64,000 nucleotides of DNA from Planctomycetota bacterium. Lineage in GTDB: Bacteria > Planctomycetota > UBA1135 > JADKAF01. Numbering within the stretch: position 1 is the stretch's first letter; each line of letters begins with the position of its first letter. Shown here in pieces: positions 34,318-41,762 of this stretch. The stretch covers positions 6,138,001-6,202,000 of the forward strand of contig JADKAF010000001.1 in assembly GCA_016719295.1 (NCBI GenBank), given 5' to 3'. The position numbers were made by a program, and so were the translations under genes. A model generated the notes under the pieces. The model worked only from the letters and a program-made list of their open reading frames with translations, was not told the DNA's origin and made no database searches.

Positions 34318-35511
34318 TCAGCGGACCTCTTTCGTCCACGCCGGGATCGGCGCGCCCCACCAGTTCCCCGCACCCCAGCGCTCGACGAACTCCCACGCGA
34401 CGAAGCGGCACTTGAACTCGCCCTTCCGCACTCGCTCCAGCGTGCGGTAGAGGCGCTCGCTGGGTGCGGTGCCGCCCATCGACTCCTCGCAGTTGACTTC
34501 GTGGTCGAGCTCGAGGGTGAGCGACTGCCCGACGGGGATCGAGAAGCTGTCGCCGACCACGGCCACCAGCGCGTCTCGATTGTTGAGCCTCCGAGGACGC
34601 CGCGCGCCGCCTTGCTCTACGAAGGTGGGCATCTTCAAGCGTTGCTCCTGGAGCGCCGCGATCGATGCCAGCGGCGAGAGCTCGTCGTTCTTGATCGCGC
34701 TGCGCAGGCCCAGGTTCCCGAGCAAGTCCGGGACGAACCAAGAAGGCTCGAAGTCGCTGCAGGTGACGCTCGCGCCGTCGTCGATCGGTAGCGCGAGCCC
34801 CTGCTCGCGGAGCATCTCCACGAACACCTTGGCCACGAGCTGCGCGCCGTGGTTGTTCCAGTGCGTGTCGCGCGCGTAGTAGGTCGGCTCGCCGCGGCGG
34901 TTCGACTCGCGGAGCAGCTCTCGCACGTCGCGCACGGGGAAACCGGCCTCTCGCAGATCGGCGAGCAGCGTGTCCATGACGCGCTCGTAGCCGGGAGGGA
35001 AGGTGCCCGCGTCGAAGGCGATCTCCGGGTAGATCGTGGACTTGTTCGGCCCAACGATGGCCACGACCTTCACGCCCAGCGCCTCGGCGACCCGGCGCAG
35101 CTCCTTCAAGTGCCGCATGCGGAACGGTCGCACGGCATCGAAGGTCTTCAGATCCGGCCGGAGGTCGCTGCGCAGGAACATCCACGCATCGCGACGGATC
35201 GCGACCTCCTCTGACTCGAGGATGCCGAGCTGGAGTCTGGTCTCGTTGTAGAGCCCGCGGATCTGGTAGTTCGCCCAGGAGCGCTCTTGCAGCCAGGTCT
35301 CGATCTTCTTGCTCGCGCTCCCGTCGAGGATCTGCTCCTCGGTCGGCTCGGGGCGCGGGATCGATGCCGTCGTCTTCACGGCGTCGTGGAGGAGATTGCC
35401 CACGATGTCCGCGCACAGGACTGCGAGGAAGAGCACGAGCGTCGCGTAGCGCGTCGCGACCTGCGCACGCGATTCCTGGAACGGCTCGACCTTGGCAACG
35501 CCTTCGCCCAT
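34318..35511 (-). CDS. AlgJ/AlgX-like SGNH acetyltransferase, membrane-anchored
   Basis: A 397-residue protein with one N-terminal membrane helix (TLVLFLAVLCADIVGNLL). The extracytoplasmic domain is of the AlgJ/AlgX SGNH type: RRDAWMFLRSD, VAIVGPNKSTIYPE, YYARDTHWNNHGAQLVA (catalytic Asp-His pair near residue 214) and VVGDSFSIPVG (nucleophile Ser near 318). Such proteins take acetyl groups passed by an AlgI-type MBOAT protein and transfer them to an exported polysaccharide. The algI-like gene lies three bases upstream on the same strand, confirming a two-gene acetylation operon. No alginate synthesis gene is in the window, so the target polymer is unknown. I leave the symbol open. Confidence 0.87.
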   Translation of the reverse strand: MGEGVAKVEPFQESRAQVATRYATLVLFLAVLCADIVGNLLHDAVKTTASIPRPEPTEEQILDGSASKKIETWLQERSWANYQIRGLYNETRLQLGILESEEVAIRRDAWMFLRSDLRPDLKTFDAVRPFRMRHLKELRRVAEALGVKVVAIVGPNKSTIYPEIAFDAGTFPPGYERVMDTLLADLREAGFPVRDVRELLRESNRRGEPTYYARDTHWNNHGAQLVAKVFVEMLREQGLALPIDDGASVTCSDFEPSWFVPDLLGNLGLRSAIKNDELSPLASIAALQEQRLKMPTFVEQGGARRPRRLNNRDALVAVVGDSFSIPVGQSLTLELDHEVNCEESMGGTAPSERLYRTLERVRKGEFKCRFVAWEFVERWGAGNWWGAPIPAWTKEVR

Positions 35512-35514
35512 GGC

Positions 35515-36909
35515 TCAGAACTGGAAGTAGAGGAAAGGGCTGTACTTGGTGGCCATGAGCTTCCCGATGGCCACCAGGAAGAGGGCCATCACGAGCAGCA
35601 CGGTGAGCGGGCGGAAGCGCACGGCCATCGACCAGGAATCGCGGGCGAAGAACGCGAGCGAAAGACCCGTGACCAGCATGACGTAGGCTTCGAGCTCGTA
35701 GAGCTCGAGCCGCAGCGGGGATCCGAAACCGTGGAGTCCGACCATGCCGGACCACATCGCGCCTAGATTCGCCATGCTCGTCGCTCGGAAGAGCACCCAG
35801 CCGAAGAGCACGGTCACGAAGGCCGGCACGAAGTGCACGCTCTGCGGCATCCACGACCAGAGCGGGTTCTTGCGGAACGGACGCTCGATCACGAGCCAGA
35901 TGCCCTGATAGGCACCCCAGAGAAGGAAGGTCCACGAGGCGCCGTGCCAGAGGCCGCCGAGCAGCATCGTGGTCATCAGGTTGACGTAGGTGCGAAGCTC
36001 GCCCTTCTGGTTGCCGCCGAGGGGGATGTAGAGGTAGTCGCGCAGCCACGTCGACAGCGAGATGTGCCAGCGGCGCCAGAACTCGGTGATCGACTTCGAC
36101 TTGTACGGCGAGAGGAAGTTGATCGGGAACGCGAAGCCCGTCATCAGGCCGAGCCCGATCGCCATGTCGGAGTAGCCCGAGAAGTCGAAGTAGATCTGGG
36201 TCGCGTACGCGGTGATCGCGATCCAGGACTCGATCAGCGTGGGCTCGGAGAGAGCGAAGCCCGCGTCCGCCAGCGGTGCTACGGCGTCGGCGATGAGGAC
36301 CTTCTTCGCGACACCGATGGCGAAGAGATAGATCCCGGTCGTCGTCTGGCGCACGGTGTGCGTGCGCGTGACGAGCTGCTCCAGCACGTCGCGATAGCGC
36401 ACGATCGGACCCGCGACCAGCTGCGGGAACATCGAGACGTAGCAGGCGAGGTCGAGGAACGACCGCACCGGCTTCACCTGCCCCCAGTACACGTCGATGG
36501 TGTAGCTCATCGACTGGAAGGTGTAGAACGAGATCCCGACCGGGAGGATGATCGCGGCCCATCCTTCGATGGGGCTCACGCCGAGCGCGGGCGCGAGGTC
36601 GTTCCAGCTGCTGACGAGCAGGTTCGCGTACTTGTAGTACGCGAGCAGCCCCAGGTTCGTGACCATGGAGAGCACGAGCCAGCGCTTGCGCCGCGTTCCC
36701 GAATCCACCGGCCCCATGCACCGCGCGGCGGTGTAGTCGACCGCCGTGCTGAAGAGCATCAGCAGCACGAAGTCGGGGCGCCACCAGCCGTAGAAGACGT
36801 AGCTGGTGAGCGTCAGGAAGAGGTTCTTCCCCCGCAGCGGCAGGAGCCAGTACACGCCGAGGAAGAGCGGCAGGTACCAGAAGAGGAAGATGAAGGAGGA
36901 GAAGATCAT
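35515..36909 (-). CDS. MBOAT O-acyltransferase, AlgI-like
   Basis: A 464-residue polytopic membrane protein (MBOAT family, AlgI/DltB-like). It opens with MIFSSFIFLFWYLPLFLGVY, as AlgI does. Conserved blocks are LPVGISFYTFQSMSYTIDVY, FPQLVAGPIVRY, YFDFSGYSDMAIGLGLM, ISLSTWLRDYLYIPLGGN and LLGGLWHGASWTFLLWG with the catalytic His (~321). It moves acyl groups, normally acetyl, across the cytoplasmic membrane for attachment to an exported polymer by its AlgJ-type partner encoded three bases downstream. The start is ATG 36909. The region upstream is shared with divergent mdh. Confidence 0.93.
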   Translation of the reverse strand: MIFSSFIFLFWYLPLFLGVYWLLPLRGKNLFLTLTSYVFYGWWRPDFVLLMLFSTAVDYTAARCMGPVDSGTRRKRWLVLSMVTNLGLLAYYKYANLLVSSWNDLAPALGVSPIEGWAAIILPVGISFYTFQSMSYTIDVYWGQVKPVRSFLDLACYVSMFPQLVAGPIVRYRDVLEQLVTRTHTVRQTTTGIYLFAIGVAKKVLIADAVAPLADAGFALSEPTLIESWIAITAYATQIYFDFSGYSDMAIGLGLMTGFAFPINFLSPYKSKSITEFWRRWHISLSTWLRDYLYIPLGGNQKGELRTYVNLMTTMLLGGLWHGASWTFLLWGAYQGIWLVIERPFRKNPLWSWMPQSVHFVPAFVTVLFGWVLFRATSMANLGAMWSGMVGLHGFGSPLRLELYELEAYVMLVTGLSLAFFARDSWSMAVRFRPLTVLLVMALFLVAIGKLMATKYSPFLYFQF

Positions 36910-37326
36910 CCGTGAGGGGGCGGATGCGAGGCGGTAGGTGCTGGTTGGGGCGCTCGAGCTTGGTAGGCGCCCGGAGTGCATCGCCCGCGGTTCGCCGAGA
37001 GCTGAGCACGGGGTGCTTTTGAGCCGAGAAGCACGCGCGGGACAATCGGCTCCTTCGAGGACTGGCAGCCCGCGGATGAAGTCCTTCGAGCTGGCGAACG
37101 CGCCTCGGTCGCCCCGCCTTCGTCGCCGGAGCCCATGTCCCCCGAGGTCCATCGGAGTCGCCTGCTCGACCGCGGCGAGCGGTGCGCGCTGCGAGCGCGC
37201 GAAGACGCAGAAGGGGAGCCTGGACGCGCTGGACCGGCTGCGCCAGCGCGCTTTGACCGAGGGGGTGGAGGAACGTATCCTGCTCGGCTTCCTCGAACCC
37301 GCGCGACCCCTCTCGGAGAAGCTCCC
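36910..37326. other. Divergent intergenic region between algI-like and mdh
   Basis: This 417-base stretch separates divergent genes and should hold both promoters. A plus-strand open frame (ATG 36938 or 37076, stop 37330) ends across the mdh start (GTGA overlap). Its product is Arg-rich with no family match that I recognise and no ribosome-binding site, so I do not call it as a gene. Confidence 0.5.
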
Positions 37327-38310
37327 GTGACCCAGCCCCTGCGCGTCGCCGTGACCGGCGCGGCCGGCAACATCTCCTACTCCCTGCTCTTCCGCCTCGC
37401 CGCTGGCGACTGCTACGGCAGCAACCAGCCCGTGATCCTCCAGCTCCTGGAGATCCCCCCGGCGATGAAGGCCTTGGAAGGCGTCGTGATGGAGCTGCAG
37501 GACTGCGCGTTCCCGCTGCTCGCCGGCATCGAGACCTCCGATGATCCGAAGGTCGCGTTCCGCGGGGCGAACCAGATCTTCCTCGTCGGCTCGCGCCCGC
37601 GCTCGAAGGGCATGGAGCGCAACGAGCTGATCGCGGTGAACGGGCCGATCTTCGTGGGGCAGGGCCGCGCGATCCAAGAGCACGCCGCGAAGGATGTCTT
37701 CGTCGTCACGGTCGGCAACCCGTGCAATACGAACGCCTTCATCGCGATGAAGAACGCACCCGAGGTGCCGCGCTCGCGCTTCACCGCGATGACGCGCCTC
37801 GATCAGAACCGGGCCGTCGCGCAGCTCGCGCTGAAGACCGGGAAGCCGGTGAGCGCCGTCGAGAACCTGATCATCTACGGCAACCACTCCTCGACCATGT
37901 TCCCCGACTTCGCGAACGCGAAGGTCGCTGGGCAGAGCGCGGTGCAGGCGGCCGGAGATGCCGCGTGGCTGCAGGGGCCCTATCTGAAGACGATCCAGCA
38001 GCGCGGCGCCGCCATCATCGAGGCTCGCGGTGCGTCCTCGGCGGCTTCGGCGGCGGCCGCGGCGATCGATCACATGCGCGACGCGTGGTTCGGCACCGGC
38101 GAGCGCTGCGTGTCGATGGCGGTCCCCTCCGACGGCAGCTACGGGATCCCGGACGGCACCATGTTCTCCCTCCCCGTGCGCTGCAAGGGGAAGGGCCAGT
38201 GGGAGATCGTGAAGGGTGCCTCCCACGATGCCTTCGCCAAGGCGAAGATCGCCGAGACGCTGAAGGAGCTGCAGGACGAGGCCGCCGTCGTGAAGGATCT
38301 CTGCAACTAG
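37327..38310 (+). CDS. mdh: Malate dehydrogenase
   Basis: A 327-residue NAD-dependent malate dehydrogenase of the LDH/MDH superfamily (TCA cycle, cytoplasm). The N-terminal dinucleotide loop VTGAAGNISYSLLFRLA, substrate Arg region VGSRPRSKGMERNELI, NPCNTNA, the catalytic-loop TRLDQNRA and the proton-relay His in IYGNHSSTMFPDF are all present. It belongs to the ~327-residue class (like actinobacterial and cytosolic enzymes), not the 310-residue LDH-like class. The start is GTG 37327, eight bases after GGAG. The ORF could extend upstream, but that part has no homology. It is a single gene, divergent from algI. Confidence 0.97.
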   Translation: MTQPLRVAVTGAAGNISYSLLFRLAAGDCYGSNQPVILQLLEIPPAMKALEGVVMELQDCAFPLLAGIETSDDPKVAFRGANQIFLVGSRPRSKGMERNELIAVNGPIFVGQGRAIQEHAAKDVFVVTVGNPCNTNAFIAMKNAPEVPRSRFTAMTRLDQNRAVAQLALKTGKPVSAVENLIIYGNHSSTMFPDFANAKVAGQSAVQAAGDAAWLQGPYLKTIQQRGAAIIEARGASSAASAAAAAIDHMRDAWFGTGERCVSMAVPSDGSYGIPDGTMFSLPVRCKGKGQWEIVKGASHDAFAKAKIAETLKELQDEAAVVKDLCN

Positions 38311-38394
38311 CGCAGGCGATCGCGCTGAGGCTCGCTGGGTTTCTTCGCTGAGGGGCTTCGTCGCTGCGGGCTCCGCGTGGCGCCCGCTCTGCCG

Positions 38395-39480
38395 TCAGCG
38401 CTTCCGCACGACGATCCCGCTCGCGGCCAGCGTGAGCAGCGCGGGATCCACGAAGACCGGCGGATCGGCGGGGGCGCTGCGCTGCAGCGCGTGGACGCGC
38501 GCTTCCGCGCCCGCGAACACCATGAGGAAGCGGCCCTTCGCGTCGAGCGCTCCCGCGAGCGGCGAGACGAGCTGCGCACGCGAGCTCACCGCGCCCGTGC
38601 GCAGGTCGATCGCCTCGAGCGTGCCGGGGCCGCCGCCGTAGAGCACCCGCCCGTTCCGCGAGAGCCCGAGGAGATGGGTCTCGCTCGCCGTCGACGAGAC
38701 CAGCGTCGGAGCGCTCAGCGCTCCGCTCGTTGCGGCGATCGCGCAGATGGCATAGGTCCCGGCGCGCGCGTCGTTCGCGAGCAGCGTGCGCGCGCGGCGA
38801 TCGACGCGCAGCTCGCTCGGCGCGCGCAGGCCGGCGAAGACGAATGGCGAAGCGGCGAGCGGTGTCGGAGCGCCGCTCCCCTCGTCGAGCGCGAACGCGT
38901 GGATCGCGCCGTCGAGCGCTTGCGCGGCGTAGAGGCGGCCGCCGCCCAGCGCGAGGCTCGCGGGGCCACCGCTGGTCCCCAGCGGCAGCGCCGTAGCCGT
39001 CCATTGCGCGCTCCCTGCCGAGCGATCGATGCGCGCGTGGCGCAGCAAGCCGTTCGTACGATCGGCAGCATAGAGATCGAGAACGCTCGAGCGCTTGCGC
39101 TCGTAGAGCGCGAGGCCGGTCAGCGCGCCGGTTCCTCCCAGCGATGGCGTGAGCGCTCGCTCGAGGCGGCCATCGGCGGCGCGCGTGAAGAACTCGACAC
39201 CCGAGCCGCTCGCGGCCGCGAAGAGCGCACCGTCCGCGGTGGCGACGAGCGTTCCACAGCCCGCGGCGCATTCGGTGGCACCGCCGCGCAGCTCCAGCGC
39301 GGGTGGCACTTCGGCGAGCGCGCCGCTGCGTGCGTCGAACGCGAAGGAGCGCAGCTCGCCGGCGCTGCCGTCGTGCACGAACACGGTCGGAGCTTGCGCG
39401 GCGGCGAACGGCGCGGCCAGCAGTGCGAGCAAGCAGGCGGCGGAGAGGATGCATCTCGGGCCGGGGGCGATCCGTTGCAT
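38395..39480 (-). CDS. Secreted beta-propeller (lactonase-like) protein
   Basis: A 361-residue exported protein (signal peptide CLLALLAAPFAAAQ). The rest is a repeated beta pattern of about seven blades (VFVHDGSAGELRSFAFD, LGGGRLYAAQALDGAIHAFALD, LGLSRNGRVLYGGGPGTLEAID), like 6-phosphogluconolactonase-type propellers. No lactonase catalytic residues can be confirmed, so a binding or structural role is equally likely. Start ATG 39480 fits the signal peptide; an upstream ATG in the same frame would add 16 residues. It lacks the C-terminal module of the other secreted proteins here. It is divergent from the DUF523 gene. Confidence 0.7.
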   Translation of the reverse strand: MQRIAPGPRCILSAACLLALLAAPFAAAQAPTVFVHDGSAGELRSFAFDARSGALAEVPPALELRGGATECAAGCGTLVATADGALFAAASGSGVEFFTRAADGRLERALTPSLGGTGALTGLALYERKRSSVLDLYAADRTNGLLRHARIDRSAGSAQWTATALPLGTSGGPASLALGGGRLYAAQALDGAIHAFALDEGSGAPTPLAASPFVFAGLRAPSELRVDRRARTLLANDARAGTYAICAIAATSGALSAPTLVSSTASETHLLGLSRNGRVLYGGGPGTLEAIDLRTGAVSSRAQLVSPLAGALDAKGRFLMVFAGAEARVHALQRSAPADPPVFVDPALLTLAASGIVVRKR

Positions 39481-39559
39481 GGGGCGGTGCGGGGCTGGGA
39501 GAAGGCGGGGCTCGGGGGCACCCATGCTATCCTTCCGCGCCTTCGTCCTCGGTGACGGC

Positions 39560-40291
39560 ATGTCGCACATCGCTCGCCTCGGCATCTCCTCCTGCCTGCT
39601 CGGCGAGCGCGTGCGCTGGAACGGTGGGCACAAAGGCGACGAGGGCTGGCTCGCCGCCTGGGCCGGACGAGTCGAGTGGGTGTCCGTGTGTCCCGAGCGC
39701 GAGCTCGGGCTCGGCGTGCCGCGCGAGCCGATCCATCTGCGGCGCGGCGAGGGGGGCGTGCGCCTGGTCGGCGTTCGCAGCGGGCGGGAGCTCGGCCCGG
39801 CCATGGCGTCGTTCGCGGCGCATCGCGCCCGCGAGCTCGCCGCGCTCGACCTCGACGGCTTCGTGCTGAAGTCGCGCTCGCCGAGCTGCGGCCTCGCCGG
39901 CTTGCCGGTGCACGACGAGCGCGGAGAGCTCGTCCTCTCCGAAGACGGCATCGGCCGCTTCGCGGCAGGGCTCCAGGCCGAGCTCCCGGATCTCCTGCTC
40001 GCCGAAGAGCGCGAGCTGCTCGCGGTCGATCGGCGCGAGACCTTCCTCGCGCGCGCCGCTCTGCTGCGCCGAGCGAAGCGGATGCTCGCTTCGGCATCGT
40101 CGAGCGAGCCTCCGCGGCGCTTCCTCGCCATCGAGGCGGCGCGGCTCCGCGCGATCGATCCGCTGCTCGGCGCGGAGCTGCTGGCGCTCGTCGATCGCGC
40201 GCTCGACGCCGATGCGCTCGCGCGTTCGTACCTCGCTCGCCTCCAGCGCGCGCTCGTCGCCTCGGCGCGCGATCCGAGCACCGGCGCTTGA
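39560..40291 (+). CDS. DUF523 family protein
   Basis: A 243-residue cytoplasmic protein. The first ~150 residues are a DUF523 domain: LGISSCLLGERVRWNGGHKGDE at the N-terminus, WVSVCPERELGLGVPREPIHL and LDGFVLKSRSPSCGL. The conserved cysteines and the SRSPSCG motif are intact. The family's function is not established; some members carry a second DUF1722 domain, which I do not see in the ~90-residue helical C-terminus. ATG 39560 fits the family N-terminus; ATG 39524 would add 12 residues. It is convergent with the CorC-like gene. Confidence 0.83.
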   Translation: MSHIARLGISSCLLGERVRWNGGHKGDEGWLAAWAGRVEWVSVCPERELGLGVPREPIHLRRGEGGVRLVGVRSGRELGPAMASFAAHRARELAALDLDGFVLKSRSPSCGLAGLPVHDERGELVLSEDGIGRFAAGLQAELPDLLLAEERELLAVDRRETFLARAALLRRAKRMLASASSSEPPRRFLAIEAARLRAIDPLLGAELLALVDRALDADALARSYLARLQRALVASARDPSTGA

Positions 40292-40310
40292 TCGCTTCTT
40301 CGCGCCGCGC

Positions 40311-41621
40311 TCAGCTCGGAGGCGGAACGGGCGCCGCGGGCGGATGCAATCGCAGCCAGCGGATGCGCCGGTGGGTGACGTCGAGCACCTCGAGGCGGCG
40401 ACCGTCCGCGAGGACCAAGCTCGCGCCGTTCTCGGGGATGTGCCCGTGCTCGGCGAGGAAGAGACCGGCCAGCGTGGTCCAGTTGCCTTCCTGCGGCAGC
40501 GGCGGCTCGACCAGGCGATTCACGTCGCGGATCGCCGCGCGCCCTTGGATGCGGAAGCTCCCGCCGGGCTCGGCGAGGACCTCGACCTCTCCGCCGCGCG
40601 CATGCTCGTCGAAGACCTCGCCCACGAGCTCCTCGATGAGGTCCTCCAGCGTCACGATGCCGGACATCCCGCCCTGCTCGTCGACCACGATCACGAGCGG
40701 CACGCGCCGCGAGCGCATGTCGTGGAGCAAGTCGATCGCGCGCGCGGTCTCGGGCACGAACACCGCGGGGCGCATCAGATCCTCCAGCACGATGAGGTCC
40801 CGCTCCCAGGCCATCGCGATGAAGTCGCGGATGCTGACGTAGCCCACGATGTTGTCGATGCTGCCGTCGTAGACCGGCAGCCGCGCGTGCACGTTCTCCA
40901 GGACGAGGCGCGAGATCTCGTCGGTGCTCGCGCGGCGGGGCAGCATGACGACCTCGGTGCGCGGCACCATCACGTCCTCCGCGCGGAGCTCCGCGAACTC
41001 GAGCGCCCGGGTCGTCATGTCCGCGACGCGCGGGGGCAGGGCGCCCGCGCGGCTCGACTCCTCGATCAGGTGCGCCAGCTCGCCCGCGGTGTGATGGGCC
41101 TCGAGGAAGTTCGTACGGTCGCCGAAGGGCTTCAGCAGCAGGTTCGAGGTGAAGGTGAGGATCTGCACGAGCGGCGCGGTGATCCGCGAGAGCACGTGCA
41201 GCGGCGGAGAGACGAGGAGCGCGTAGCGCTCGGAGGCGTGCATGGCCAGAGACTTCGGCACGAGCTCGCCGAGCACGATCGAGAGGAAGGTGATGCCGAG
41301 CACCACGATCGCGATCGAGAGCTCGCCGCTGCTCTCGCCGATCCAGGGCAGGGGCTCCAGCAGCGGCTCGATCTGCGTCGCGATCGAAGAGCCGCCATAG
41401 GCGGCGGCGCTGGCGCCGATCAGCGAGATCCCGACCTGGATCGTCGCGAGGAAGCGCTCCGGGTGCGCGCGCAGCGCGAGCACGGAGAGGACGCCGAGCC
41501 GCCGCTGGGCCTTGAGCTCCTGGAGGCGCGCGCCGCGCAGCGAAACGAGGGCGATCTCCGCCCCGGAGAAGACGCCGTTCAAGAGCACGAGGGCGACGAT
41601 GATCAGGCAGTCTTCGAGCAA
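40311..41621 (-). CDS. CorC/HlyC family membrane transporter (CNNM, CBS pair, CorC domain)
   Basis: A 436-residue membrane protein. Residues ~1-190 are a CNNM/DUF21 membrane domain (LNGVFSGAEIALVSLRGARL, VGISLIGASAAAYGG, SIVLGELVPKSLAM). Residues ~200-330 hold two CBS domains (AEDVMVPRTEVVMLP, LPVYDGSIDNIVGYVSIRDF, GGMSGIVTLEDLIEELVGEV), and the last ~90 form the CorC_HlyC domain. Related proteins take part in magnesium or cobalt efflux and are regulated by nucleotides at the CBS pair. The start is TTG 41621, with GAGG about eight bases upstream; no ATG or GTG nearby fits. It is divergent from the AddB-like gene. Confidence 0.9.
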   Translation of the reverse strand: MLEDCLIIVALVLLNGVFSGAEIALVSLRGARLQELKAQRRLGVLSVLALRAHPERFLATIQVGISLIGASAAAYGGSSIATQIEPLLEPLPWIGESSGELSIAIVVLGITFLSIVLGELVPKSLAMHASERYALLVSPPLHVLSRITAPLVQILTFTSNLLLKPFGDRTNFLEAHHTAGELAHLIEESSRAGALPPRVADMTTRALEFAELRAEDVMVPRTEVVMLPRRASTDEISRLVLENVHARLPVYDGSIDNIVGYVSIRDFIAMAWERDLIVLEDLMRPAVFVPETARAIDLLHDMRSRRVPLVIVVDEQGGMSGIVTLEDLIEELVGEVFDEHARGGEVEVLAEPGGSFRIQGRAAIRDVNRLVEPPLPQEGNWTTLAGLFLAEHGHIPENGASLVLADGRRLEVLDVTHRRIRWLRLHPPAAPVPPPS

Positions 41622-41762
41622 CGGGGCGACCTCGGCACTCCCGGAGCCACCAGCATGCGCGATCGCGTCGCGTCCTTCCAGTCGCCCGCGCCGCGCGCTT
41701 GCCAGCGCGCGGCGCAGCGGTGACGCTCACGAGGGCGACGCGCAACGCGCCGCGCCGAATCC

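Noticed and set aside
36938..37330. Small plus-strand ORF ending in the mdh start
   Set aside because: It overlaps the mdh start by four bases, but has no ribosome-binding site, is Arg-rich and matches no known family.
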